Source of the DNA: Planctomycetota bacterium
Lineage (GTDB): Bacteria > Planctomycetota > UBA1135 > GCA-002686595
DNA: 64,000 nt
Reading direction: 5' to 3'
Assembly: GCA_028823345.1 (NCBI GenBank)
Contig: JAPKBR010000015.1
Location: 1-64,000 of the forward strand
Shown here: one piece after another, positions 44,566-53,212 of the stretch
Layout: each line of letters begins with the position of its first letter
Numbering within the stretch: position 1 is the stretch's first letter
Program-made: the position numbers and the translations under genes
The notes under the pieces: generated by a model
What the model saw: only the letters and a program-made list of their open reading frames with translations
Database searches by the model: none
What the model was told of the DNA's origin: nothing

Positions 44566-44727
44566 AGATGCGATCGGCCAGTGGAAGAAGCTTGGCTGCT
44601 GGGCATGGGCGAGCTGTGGCCCTACGCCCTGACATTCGACCAGCGTTCCAAGCGGGTCCGAATCGCCGTGCCAAAGAAAGAGCGGGTGCAGAAGGGAAAG
44701 GAATCCCGCCTGCACCCGCCCGGCTGA
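44566..44727 (+). pseudogene. 3' remnant of an aspartyl-protease-like gene
   Basis: On the plus strand, the frame from 44569 reads 'CDRPVEEAWLLGMGELWPYALTFDQRSKRVRIAVP', then a basic tail to TGA 44725-44727. 'LLGMG...ALTFDQRSKRVRIA' resembles the closing strand of retropepsin-like bacterial aspartyl proteases (L-L-G-M-x-x-L...F-x-L-T-F-D). Everything upstream of 44566 in this frame is antisense selenoprotein sequence, so the gene was cut at the repeat junction. Only this scrap remains. The family call rests on about 30 residues. Confidence 0.35.
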
Positions 44728-44736
44728 GTCCTGGAA

Positions 44737-46767
44737 TCACTCGGGGGCGTCGCTGCGGAAAGGAGAGGCCGGCAAGTCGGCCGCATTCACCAGATTCAAG
44801 TGCTCGAGGTTGTTGCACCAGCCGTAGCGCACCACGCTCGGAACTTTGATCTCCCGCGCGGAGAGCACCACCGTGTCGCCGTTGATGCGAGCCGAAGCCC
44901 ACACGAATTTGCCGCTTTCGTCAGCGATCGCGAAACCTGCGGGGCCTTCGCCGTCCGTGGTTTTCAGGCCTTTGCCGTGGTGATAGTGCACCACCAACTC
45001 GTGCCCACGCTGCTCGAAGCGCGAGTAGATCGGTCCCGAGTACTCGACTTTCGTGTGCCCATAGATCGTGGCAAGGGCCCACAGGGCCATGCGGTGGCCC
45101 ACGGCTTGTTTGTTGCGCGGGTGGATATCCTTGGCGGCACCGATATCCGAAGCGACTACCAAGCCGACGTTCGGCATGCTGCGCGCCGTGTGCGACTGCG
45201 CGTCACGCAAGAACGCCCAACCACCCTGAACCGGTTGCTCCGGGGCTACGGCCATGAAGCTCGCTAGCTGGACCACCCCAAATGGGAAGTCCCCCTGACC
45301 GAAGGCCTCGCGCCAACTGCTGATCATCAGGGGCAAGAGCTCGCGGTACTCCGCGGCCTGCCCGGCATTGGATTCGCCCTGGTACCAGATGGCACCTCGC
45401 AACCCGTAGGGAACGAAGGGATGAATCATGGCGTTGTACATCGCACCTGGTGTGCGAGAGTTGATGTCGGCCTGGCCAGGATTCTTCGCGGGCTTGGGCA
45501 GGCTAGCAGCCTGGGGAGGTCCGCCGACACGCCAGCTCCAAGAGCCGGCGAGGCTCGTCATGTTGCTGGCTTTATCTCCTTTCAAACCGATACGCATCCG
45601 TTCCTTGGGTCCGTTGAATCCTCCCGCGCCACCGGTGTCATAGACGAGCACAGAAATCACGCAGGAACCGGCCTTGACCAATGCGGCGGGAACGGCGTAG
45701 CTGCGCACGCTCTGGTGCTGTCCGAGCAGGGAACCAACCAAGGCGCCATTGAAGTAGGTGACGTCCGAGTCGTCGATCATGCCCAGTTCCAGCTGGAGAT
45801 CCTTGCCGGCCCAGTTCGCGGGGATCTCGACGCGACGCCTGAACCAGACGAGTCCGTCCAGGTCGGCCAGTTTCTTGTCGGCGCCTTCCCAGAGGGCGGG
45901 TAGCTGCATTCGGGACCAAGCCGCGTCATCGAAATCGGGGGCGCTCCAACCACCGTTGGTGCCGGGATCCTTGGCCGTGACCTTCTTCCAATAGGAGGCA
46001 CCTTGAACGGCGACCCGTTCCAGTTCCGCGCGGTGAATCGCCTCGAGCTCTTTCGTATCCGCATTGCGCAAGAGATCGAGCGCCTCCCGTTGGGATTCCA
46101 TGTCTTCGCGATAGAGCGAGTGGGAAGCCAACGCGTCGGGGGAAGTCCAGGGCTCTGCGCGCGTGCCCCCCCAGTTGGTGGAGATCAAGCCGATCGGCAC
46201 GTCCAGCTTGTGCAGCAGATCCCGCGCGAAGAAGTAACCCACGGCCGAGAAGTTGCCCACGCTACTCGGATCACAAACTGCCCAGCTGCCAGGCACGGTG
46301 AACTGAGGATCATGACTCAGGGTGTGACTCGCTTTGAACAACCGAATGCGGGGGAACTTGGCGGCGGCTATCTCCTTTTCGGCGTCATTGGAGCTCGCCA
46401 CGCTCCACTCCATGTTCGATTGACCGGTGCAGAGCCAAACCTCCCCCACGAGCACGTCGTGCAGCACAATTTGATTTGTTGCGCTCACGACCAAGTCATG
46501 GCCTTGGGCGTTCGCGGGCCGCGCCGAGAGCGCCACGGACCAGCGCCCGTCTGCGCCCGCCTTGGCGTGCTGAGTTTCGTCCGCGAATTGAACCGTGACC
46601 TGCTCGCCTGCATCGGCGCGTCCCCAGACCTTGGTGGGTCGATCACGCTGGAGCACCATGTGATCGGAAAAGACGGAGGGGAGCTCAACGTCGGCAAGCG
46701 CCGTCGCGGAGCTTAGTGCAAGGATGAGCGGGAGGAGAGTGATTGCGTACTGGGGATTGCCTTTCAT
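44737..46767 (-). CDS. Sialate O-acetylesterase (SGNH family)
   Basis: The 676-residue secreted enzyme removes O-acetyl groups, typically from sialic acids or plant/algal polysaccharides. A signal peptide ('ITLLPLILALSSATALA') precedes 'VELPSVFSDHMVLQRDRPTKVWGRA', the usual beginning of the mature protein. The catalytic serine is in 'LCTGQSNMEW' (about Ser117). The block-V Asp/His is in 'AAKDIHPRNKQAVGHR'. 'GLISTNWGGTRAEPW' and 'GAIWYQGESNA' are further family motifs. A galactose-binding-like beta-sandwich insert lies at about 260-400 ('FRRRVEIPANWAGKDLQLELG'), as in long planctomycete homologues. It starts 170 bp downstream of the phosphodiesterase gene. Genes around it suggest use of complex glycans. 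Confidence 0.92.
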   Translation of the reverse strand: MKGNPQYAITLLPLILALSSATALADVELPSVFSDHMVLQRDRPTKVWGRADAGEQVTVQFADETQHAKAGADGRWSVALSARPANAQGHDLVVSATNQIVLHDVLVGEVWLCTGQSNMEWSVASSNDAEKEIAAAKFPRIRLFKASHTLSHDPQFTVPGSWAVCDPSSVGNFSAVGYFFARDLLHKLDVPIGLISTNWGGTRAEPWTSPDALASHSLYREDMESQREALDLLRNADTKELEAIHRAELERVAVQGASYWKKVTAKDPGTNGGWSAPDFDDAAWSRMQLPALWEGADKKLADLDGLVWFRRRVEIPANWAGKDLQLELGMIDDSDVTYFNGALVGSLLGQHQSVRSYAVPAALVKAGSCVISVLVYDTGGAGGFNGPKERMRIGLKGDKASNMTSLAGSWSWRVGGPPQAASLPKPAKNPGQADINSRTPGAMYNAMIHPFVPYGLRGAIWYQGESNAGQAAEYRELLPLMISSWREAFGQGDFPFGVVQLASFMAVAPEQPVQGGWAFLRDAQSHTARSMPNVGLVVASDIGAAKDIHPRNKQAVGHRMALWALATIYGHTKVEYSGPIYSRFEQRGHELVVHYHHGKGLKTTDGEGPAGFAIADESGKFVWASARINGDTVVLSAREIKVPSVVRYGWCNNLEHLNLVNAADLPASPFRSDAPE

Positions 46768-46937
46768 CGGCGCATTCTACACGCTGCATGGTCCGCAGTG
46801 CGCCTGAAGCGATTGTCAAGATTCCCCGATCGCCCTAGCTAAACGGAATATTAAGAATGAGTTACCCCTACGCACCAGAGCCAGGGACCGAATTAGCCGG
46901 GAGCGCACTGGGGATCGAACGAGTCCGGCCCCGAGGG

Positions 46938-47783
46938 CTATGGCTGCACGCCAGCCGTTGCCTGGCCGCGCAGCACCTCCAGCGCCAGGGCCGGCCGATC
47001 CGTGATGACACCGTCGACCCCCATGTTCGCGAGTTGCACCATCCGCTGCGCATCATTCACAGTCCACACGAAGAGCGAGAGTCCTGACTCGTGGGCCCGG
47101 CGCAGAAATGAAGGTGTGAGTTTATCGTGGGAAACACCCAGGGCACTGACACGCGCTTCCAGGGCCCGACGAAAGAAAGGGCCGGCATCCTCTCCCGCCT
47201 CGGGCGGGGTCACGAGCCAGGTCGTCGGCAAGGCTGGATCCAGGCGAGCGATCTTCTCCACCACCTGATAATGAAAGGAGAAGATCATCACGTCCTCGGA
47301 AGGAAACTGCGCTTGACGCAGGGCGCGAATGACCTGGCTCTCGATCTCGCGATCTTTGCCTTTGATCTCGATCACCGGCCGCAACTTGCCTTTCACGGCC
47401 AACAGGAATTCGACCAGGGTCGGGATCGTCTCCCCCGCATAAGCAGCATTCTTCCAAGAACCGGCGTCGAGCTCTTTTAGATGCGCCAGGCTGAAATTGA
47501 TGATGGGTCCCCGCCCATTCGTCGTTCGCTCGAGATCGGAATCGTGAAAGAGCACCGGCACCCCATCCGCCGTGAGGTAGATGTCACACTCCGCCAGCAG
47601 CGCCCCCTGCTCGATGGCCAGGGCGTAGGCGGCCAGGGTGTTCTCCGGGGCCTCGGCGGAGGCGCCGCGGTGGGCGATGATCAAGGGCGCTGCCGCCGGA
47701 GACGCCGCGGTCAGGGGCAGCACCTGGGGGGCGGCACAGGAGGCGAGGGCGATCAAGAGCAGGCCGGTGTGGGATCTCAACAT
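46938..47783 (-). CDS. Glycerophosphodiester phosphodiesterase (lipoprotein)
   Basis: The 281-residue TIM-barrel enzyme hydrolyses glycerophosphodiesters to glycerol-3-phosphate and an alcohol. The signal ends 'LIALASCAAP', a likely lipobox (Cys16). The active-site motifs are 'IIAHRGASAEAPENT' (His38, Arg39, Glu47), 'LAECDIYLTADGVPVLFHDSDLERTTNG' (metal Glu/Asp and His80) and 'VIEIKGKD'. The end, 'LFVWTVNDAQRMVQLANMGVDGVITDRP', is the classical GDPD C-terminus. All catalytic residues are intact. An in-frame upstream start (47972) gives a Cys/Arg-rich leader that looks spurious. Confidence 0.92.
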   Translation of the reverse strand: MLRSHTGLLLIALASCAAPQVLPLTAASPAAAPLIIAHRGASAEAPENTLAAYALAIEQGALLAECDIYLTADGVPVLFHDSDLERTTNGRGPIINFSLAHLKELDAGSWKNAAYAGETIPTLVEFLLAVKGKLRPVIEIKGKDREIESQVIRALRQAQFPSEDVMIFSFHYQVVEKIARLDPALPTTWLVTPPEAGEDAGPFFRRALEARVSALGVSHDKLTPSFLRRAHESGLSLFVWTVNDAQRMVQLANMGVDGVITDRPALALEVLRGQATAGVQP

Positions 47784-48031
47784 GGGGCAAGTGTAGGAAT
47801 CCCCGCAGCCAGCGCCAGGGACTTCCCTGTGCAACCCGTGCCGACAGCAGCTGCATTCGCACGGGCGCCGAGTCACGAGGTTTTCTTGGCGGTGTTCGTA
47901 ACGCTTCTCGTCGCGAGCTTGGACGGTGGAATTCGCCGCCGATCGCAAGACCGGACCTGTCGTGCGCAGCATCGCCCCACGATTGTCCTCGCGGTAATCG
48001 GATGGAGACCTCCCGCCTCAAAGACCCCGCA

Positions 48032-51000
48032 CTAGCGCCGTTCTTCTCCTGCTGCAGGCAGTTCTACCTGCTCGGATGTGCGCAGGAACGAGATCAAATC
48101 GAGCACTTCCCTGTCAGCCAATGTATCCAAGAGCCCCGAGGGCATCATCGACAGCGAGTCGACCCGGCGAGACTCGATTTCCGACTTGGGGATCACGACA
48201 TCCTCGGCCTCGCCCGCGATACGCAGGGTCACTTGACTCGGATCTTCGCTGACGAGAATACCGGCGTACATACGACCGTCATCGGTCAAGATCACCAGCA
48301 CCTTGTAGTCATCTTGGATCTCCTCACTGGGATCCAGAACATTGCCCAGAATGTACGTGAGATCCATGCGGTTTGATCCCGTGAGATCGGGGCCCAGTTG
48401 ATGGCCCTCGCCGTACATTGTGTGGCAGGCGGAGCAGGTGCGCTCAAAGACCACTCTGCCGGAATTGGGATTGGCAGCGGCGACCGCCGCGTCCGTGAGC
48501 AGCGCCCGATACTTCTCGATGCCTGCCTGAGTGTCGCTGCTCAATGATTCGACCGAACCCCAAACCTCGACAAAACCCACGCCCACCACATCCCGCAGCT
48601 GACGCACGAGGTAGGCCGGCACATCTCTTTTCTCGACTTCGCCCTCCTCGATCGCTTGGGTCAAGCGATAGCCGTACTTCGAGCGCGAGGCCAGGGTTTG
48701 CACCACGGCAAGGCGCTCATCCGCATTGAAGCCGGAGTAGCGTGCCAGCAGGGCCTCGGCCAGGCTCAGATCCTCGTACGCGGCAACGGCACGGATTGCG
48801 CCCATGCGCATCGCTCCATCGTCGAGCAGCCCGATCAGTTTCGCGGTCAGTTCAGGGTGCTGCACATCCTCCAGGGAGCGCAACGCACTCAAGCGGCTGC
48901 TTGTCTCTGCTTTCTGATCATCGAGTGTCACCAACAGCTGCCGGGCAGCATTACGATCTCCAAATTGCTGGGCGAGCTCGATCGCCAGCCGCTTGGTCGC
49001 GGGATCGTTCATCAGTTCGGCGTGCACGCGTTTCCAATTGGCTGGAGCCTGGGGCTGCTCGCTAGCGCGCAGGCCATCGCGCATTCCTTTCAGCAACAAT
49101 CCGCGCGCGGCTGAAGGCTCTGCCATGCAAGCCACCAAGGCAGTGAGTTCGCCAGCAGCGGTGAGCCTGCGGGCGACCTTGCTTGCGATTTCCGGAATTC
49201 GACTGCCGAGGGCCAGCTGCAACGCTCGGTTGGGATTGCCCGCAAGCATCGGCTCGATTCCGAACCAGATCATCTTGGGAATATTGTGGTCCTTTATATC
49301 CTCGGCGTGGGTCACGAGCCCACTCGCGATGGACCAGCGATCCTCGTGGTCCATGCGTTGCAGTGCTGCGGCGAGGTAGAGCCGGACCACGGGCGAGGGA
49401 TCGCTCTTCGCCATCTCTGCAAAGAGAGGCAATACGGCCGCGGGCGCCCCATCCTCGCACACGAGCTGGATCGACCAAGCGCGCACGTAGGGATCATCGT
49501 CGTCCAAGCTGCTGATCAGGGCAGCCTCGTCCAATCCTCCAGTAATGTGCAGAGCCCACATGGAACGCAGACGCCAACGGGGATCGGCGTCTTTCGAGTG
49601 CAGCCGGCGCAGTTGCCCATGGGTTTCGCTAGCAAGACTGCCATTCGTTGCCCGCTGCTGGAGCAGCACGCGCGCACGCCGTGCGTGCCAAGCACTAGGG
49701 CTCGTCTGCAATTGCACGAGCGCCTCGTCCCCAAGCTTGGCCAGGTCCTGGTAGCGCCCGGGCCAGTCCGCGGCCTGGGACTCCTTGGGTGCGATGCGGT
49801 AGATACGGCCACTCTCCTTGTGCCAAATGTCTTTGCCACAGATGTCCGCATCATGCCAATCGAGCACGAAGACCCCGCCCCCGGGGCCGATCTCCATGCT
49901 GAATCCGATCCATTGGTCGTCGTTCGCCTTCAGGAACTCCGAGCCGTGATGGGCGACAAAACCAGACCCAACGGGCTCCAAGATATCGCTCAGAACTGCG
50001 TGTTCGTGAATGTTGGCCATGAACAGCTGCCCGTGGTACTCCTCAGGAAAAGCGTCCGACAGGTAGATGCTCGCTCCGCCGTGGGCGGATAGGTGTTTGT
50101 GATCGACGATCGTCCGGATGTCGCCGTAAACATAAGGGTTGTAGTGGCTACCACCCTGGCGATGATAGATACCCCCTGGGACGACGTGCCATAGATGGGG
50201 AATGACGCAGGCAGTGATGAAGAGCTGCCCATGTTCGTCGTAGTCGATGCCCCAGGGATTGCTGAAGCCGTGGGCAACCACTTCGAAGCGCTCTTTGGTC
50301 GGGTGATAGCGCCAGACACCCCCGTTGATCGGAGTGCCCGGACCCTCCAATTGGATGTCTTTCGGAAACGGGTCGTCTTTCTTGAACAACTTGCCTGCGC
50401 CTGCCGGCTTGCCGATCAGGGAATGCGTTGCGAAGCCCTCGCAGCCGTAGAGCCAACCGTCTGGCCCCCAGATAAAGCTATTGAGAGTCTCGTGCCGGTC
50501 ACGGATCCCCCAGCCCGTGAGCCTCACTTCAATGGCGTCCATGTCACCACGGTCGTCGCCATCCTGATCGGGAATGAAAAGCAGATTGGGCGGTGCGCCG
50601 AGCCACAGTCCGCCCATGCCAACGGCGATGGCAGCAGGAAAGGGAATGCCCTCGAGGAACACCTTTCGTTTGTCGGCCACACCGTCGTGATCCGTGTCCT
50701 CCAGGATCAGGATGCGACTGTCCCCAAACTTCGAAAAGCCACGGCCGCGAGTTTCGTAGTCCCGGTTTTCCGCGATCCATAGGCGGCCACGGTCATCCCA
50801 GCAGAAGGCCATGGGTTGAGTCATCATGGGCTCCGATGCCCAGACATTGACATCAAATCCACTGGTCAGCGTCATCCTCTCAACAGCTTCCTGGGGCGAG
50901 TGAAAGGTGGGCTGAGGGCCGTCGCGCTGGGCGAGCCGCCACTTGCCCGAGCCGAACTCACGGCCGGTGTAGTCCTCCCAAGAAGAGTTGAGCATGGGAG

Positions 51001-51877
51001 TGTCGAGCTCCCCGGTGTAGACGACGATCCTGTGGCGAATGATCTCGGCTTGGCCTTTCTCGATCGTCCAGTCGCCCAGACGGGCGCGAACCGGGCCAAC
51101 GCCCAAGTTGCCATCGACACGCCAGGGCTGGGGATAACCCTTGTTCTTGTGGTGATCCAGGATGGCGATGTGGCCAGCATCTTCCCGTCCTTCGATCTCC
51201 ATGCCCACGTCCACCCACGGCGCGCGTTGCCCCTCCGCCTCGCGATTTGTCTGGCCGGCGCCATTGGTTGCGGCGCCCTTGATTTTGGGCTTCCACGGCA
51301 TGCGCAGAAAGAGGCCACCGTAGTTGTACTCGCCAACCGTAACGTCGACATTCGCCAGGCCTTTCCAAACCAGGTCGAGGATGTAGCGACCCTTGTCCTC
51401 GCTCATTGTCCATTGCTGAGTCTCGGTCAATATGGCCTGACCCTCTTTCCCAAGCAAGTCGTACTCAATCTCCCAGGAGACCTCGGGGCCCTGTGACTGC
51501 ACGACCTTCGCGGACTTCCGCTGCCAGTAGCCATCTCCAGGATGATGGAAGTAGTCCCGCCCATTGAGCCGCGTGATGCCCCAGTAGAGTCCAGTCTGAT
51601 GCTTGTGGTGACCGGGGCTCAGCTCCGTCAAGACACCCTTGCCATCGGGCGCGTGGATGGGGTGCAAGAAAGGCCGAAAGTCGGGCTGTGCCTCCTGGGT
51701 CAAAACGCTCTCGCCAGATACCGCGCGCAGGATGTGGAGGGCACCCGTCTCTGCATTCTGCTCAATGCGGAAGCCCTCAGAGCCCTGCGCATTGCAGGGA
51801 AGCGCCAGAAGCAGAAACAACGGGCTGGTGCGCAATACGATCGAAAAAGAGAACATTCGTTTTGGGGCCTGGGTCAT
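48032..51877 (-). CDS. PVC-type multidomain cytochrome: DUF6807 + beta-propeller + HEAT + CxxCH
   Basis: The 1281-residue secreted protein starts with a signal peptide ending near 'LLLALPCNAQG'. Domain 1 (about 30-310) resembles PmoA-like DUF6807: 'FLHPIHAPDGKGVLTELSPGHHKHQTGLYWGI'. Domain 2 (about 325-750) is the planctomycete PVC propeller: 'WDDRGRLWIAENRDYE', 'ILEDTDHDGVADKRKVF', 'NPWGIDYDEHGQLFITACVIPHLWHVVPGG'. Domain 3 (about 770-1110) is a run of HEAT-like repeats. The C-terminus has a heme c site, 'CSACH' (1148-1152), with a likely Met ligand in 'MMPSGL'. Homologues in Planctomycetota are thought to be periplasmic redox or sugar-oxidising proteins; the reaction is unknown. ATG 51856 is an alternative start. 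Fusion of DUF6807 to this architecture is notable. Confidence 0.85.
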   Translation of the reverse strand: MTQAPKRMFSFSIVLRTSPLFLLLALPCNAQGSEGFRIEQNAETGALHILRAVSGESVLTQEAQPDFRPFLHPIHAPDGKGVLTELSPGHHKHQTGLYWGITRLNGRDYFHHPGDGYWQRKSAKVVQSQGPEVSWEIEYDLLGKEGQAILTETQQWTMSEDKGRYILDLVWKGLANVDVTVGEYNYGGLFLRMPWKPKIKGAATNGAGQTNREAEGQRAPWVDVGMEIEGREDAGHIAILDHHKNKGYPQPWRVDGNLGVGPVRARLGDWTIEKGQAEIIRHRIVVYTGELDTPMLNSSWEDYTGREFGSGKWRLAQRDGPQPTFHSPQEAVERMTLTSGFDVNVWASEPMMTQPMAFCWDDRGRLWIAENRDYETRGRGFSKFGDSRILILEDTDHDGVADKRKVFLEGIPFPAAIAVGMGGLWLGAPPNLLFIPDQDGDDRGDMDAIEVRLTGWGIRDRHETLNSFIWGPDGWLYGCEGFATHSLIGKPAGAGKLFKKDDPFPKDIQLEGPGTPINGGVWRYHPTKERFEVVAHGFSNPWGIDYDEHGQLFITACVIPHLWHVVPGGIYHRQGGSHYNPYVYGDIRTIVDHKHLSAHGGASIYLSDAFPEEYHGQLFMANIHEHAVLSDILEPVGSGFVAHHGSEFLKANDDQWIGFSMEIGPGGGVFVLDWHDADICGKDIWHKESGRIYRIAPKESQAADWPGRYQDLAKLGDEALVQLQTSPSAWHARRARVLLQQRATNGSLASETHGQLRRLHSKDADPRWRLRSMWALHITGGLDEAALISSLDDDDPYVRAWSIQLVCEDGAPAAVLPLFAEMAKSDPSPVVRLYLAAALQRMDHEDRWSIASGLVTHAEDIKDHNIPKMIWFGIEPMLAGNPNRALQLALGSRIPEIASKVARRLTAAGELTALVACMAEPSAARGLLLKGMRDGLRASEQPQAPANWKRVHAELMNDPATKRLAIELAQQFGDRNAARQLLVTLDDQKAETSSRLSALRSLEDVQHPELTAKLIGLLDDGAMRMGAIRAVAAYEDLSLAEALLARYSGFNADERLAVVQTLASRSKYGYRLTQAIEEGEVEKRDVPAYLVRQLRDVVGVGFVEVWGSVESLSSDTQAGIEKYRALLTDAAVAAANPNSGRVVFERTCSACHTMYGEGHQLGPDLTGSNRMDLTYILGNVLDPSEEIQDDYKVLVILTDDGRMYAGILVSEDPSQVTLRIAGEAEDVVIPKSEIESRRVDSLSMMPSGLLDTLADREVLDLISFLRTSEQVELPAAGEERR

Positions 51878-52019
51878 TGATTGGAATGCAGCTGCCAGAG
51901 GCTAGGCCATGGGGGCGAATCCCGCCAACGCAGCTCAGCGCGGACGCCTTTGAACTGGCAAGGAGATGGTTGAGAGCACCGCCGCGTGGTCGCTCGGCCA
52001 ACCATCTTCATGCTCATCA

Positions 52020-52052
52020 CCCCGCTGCCCCCGGGATCCGGGGGCAGCGGGG
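52020..52052 (-). terminator. Terminator-like hairpin, copy B
   Basis: This is the same 15-bp stem and GAT loop as at 43934-43966, located 48 bp after the end of the intact selenoprotein gene. Here the minus-strand sequence after the stem is TGATGAGC, not a T-run, so it may be a weaker terminator than copy A. Confidence 0.6.
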
Positions 52053-52099
52053 TTGCGGGCAAATGGTCTTTAGGACCGGGTTGATGCCCCGAGCAGGGT

Positions 52100-53212
52100 T
52101 CAGCGGCTGCCTGTTTTGAGGGCTTTTTCCGCTAGGGGAACAAGTTCCTTGAGGGCCTCGTCGAGGAGATCCCCGCGCAGGGGGTCCTTATACCGAATGA
52201 CCCCTTCATGGTCGATCAGGTAAAGGGTCGGCCAACCACTGACGTTCCACTGGGTGGAAATCGGTCCACGGGTGCTGCCGTCGTTCCAGAAGGAGCGCCA
52301 GGTGATCGATTCTTCAATGATGCGTTCTTTTAGGACCTCGCGGTCCTTGTCAGAGTTGACTCCAATGATGGCAAAGGGACGTGAAGCATATTCACTCACG
52401 AGCGACCGCTCGTGTGGGTACATAGCCCGGCAGGGGCCTCACCAGTCGCCCCAAAAGTCCAGCAAGATCACCTTGCCTCGATAGTCGGACAGCTTGAAAG
52501 CGACTCCGTCCACGTCCTCGGCTTCGATCTCAGGTACGGTCATACCGATTTGCAGATTCCGCATGACGTAGAGCTCGCCCGTGGCTTTCTTGCCCAATTC
52601 CAAGCGGCCGTCATAGTGCGTGACATCGCTGTAGTCAGCGATGACCTTTTCCAGCAGCTTCACTCCGCGTTCGCGGGTCAGGGGGTCCTTACCGAGAATG
52701 ATTCCAGCGGACAGGGTCGCGCAGCCCTGCACATCGTGGTGGGGGCTTTTTTCGGCGATGGTCAAGAGACCCGGGACCATTTCCGCGGATCCCCTGCTGA
52801 GGTTCATGGCAACATCCTTGAGCTGCTCGCTTTCGATGTGGTGCTCGGCCAAGAGCGAAAGGGCCTGGGCCGAGGGACTCATGCCTTCCGAGGTGTAGGC
52901 TCGCATGATCCAAGTGAGTGCCTTGAAGGCGCCATCCCCGGCGGGTTCTGTTTCGACGAGGCCGAAGAGGTTCTTCACTGCGTCGTCGGCCGTGGGCCGA
53001 TTTTCGAGGGCGGCTTCACGCCCGGCGTCGTCTTCGGCCGCTCGGTAGGTTGCGACCCAGGTTTCAAAGAGGGTGTCGAAGTTGCTGATTTCCGCCTCCA
53101 CCGCTTCGGTGATGTCGAGACGCATGTTCGCGGACGAGACCAGCAACGGTGGGGGAAGGTGCCCAGGGCTGAAGGTGCCCGTGAAGAAAAGGAGGGGCAG
53201 GGTAAGAATCAT
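52100..53212 (-). CDS. Selenocysteine-containing secreted TlpA/thioredoxin-like protein (in-frame TGA)
   Basis: Two frames join across TGA 52439-52441 into 370 residues. Residues 1-28 look like a signal peptide. Residues about 30-190 are helical with no family match. Residues about 220-370 form a TlpA/AhpC-like thioredoxin fold: 'TVPEIEAEDVDGVAFKLSDYRGKVILLDFWGDW', then TGA (residue 258), 'GPCRAMYPHERSL', 'FAIIGVNSDKDREVL', the cis-Pro loop 'GWPTLYLIDHEGVIRY' and the end 'KTGSR'. The TGA is exactly the first Cys of W-C-G-P-C; Cys261 is the resolving Cys. A SECIS-like hairpin begins 24 nt after it. ATG 53212 has GGAGA eight bases upstream. A thiol or peroxide reductase in the envelope is likely. 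The alternative is a nonsense mutation; intact sequence after the TGA and the hairpin argue against it. Confidence 0.82.
52397..52414 (-). promoter_or_regulatory. Candidate bacterial SECIS element
   Basis: The minus strand reads CACGAGC-GGTC-GCTCGTG, a perfect 7-bp stem closed by a GGUC loop. The stem starts 24 nt after the TGA at 52439-52441, placing the first loop G 32 nt after it. Known bacterial SECIS hairpins lie just downstream of the UGA inside the coding sequence and need a G (usually G-U) at the start of the apical loop; the E. coli fdhF loop also contains GGUC. The bulged U of the E. coli element is not clearly present. The hairpin codes for the conserved residues H-E-R-S-L-V. Confidence 0.6.

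Larger units (their letters stand above)
52020..52651. repeat. 632-bp direct repeat, copy B
   Basis: It matches 43934-44565 in the same orientation. It is the 3' part of the intact selenoprotein gene plus its hairpin. With copy A it brackets about 7.45 kb containing the sialate O-acetylesterase, phosphodiesterase and cytochrome fusion genes. Recombination between the copies would delete that block. Confidence 0.9.

Noticed and set aside
44353-44715. Intact 120-residue protein ahead of copy A
   Set aside because: Its first 50 residues are antisense to a plus-strand protease remnant; only the last 70 match the selenoprotein.
52439-52441. TGA read as tryptophan (altered genetic code)
   Set aside because: TGA ends many genes here cleanly (sucC, mobA, resB, gspJ, mrfA), and Trp at this place would destroy the W-C-G-P-C motif.
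43934-52651. Composite transposon bounded by insertion sequences
   Set aside because: The repeats contain only selenoprotein sequence and a hairpin. No transposase and no terminal inverted repeats were found.
52100-53212. Two separate genes, a 257-residue and a 107-residue protein
   Set aside because: The second frame has no ribosome-binding site before its first ATG, and six codons between TGA and that ATG (including G-P-C) complete the thioredoxin motif in frame.
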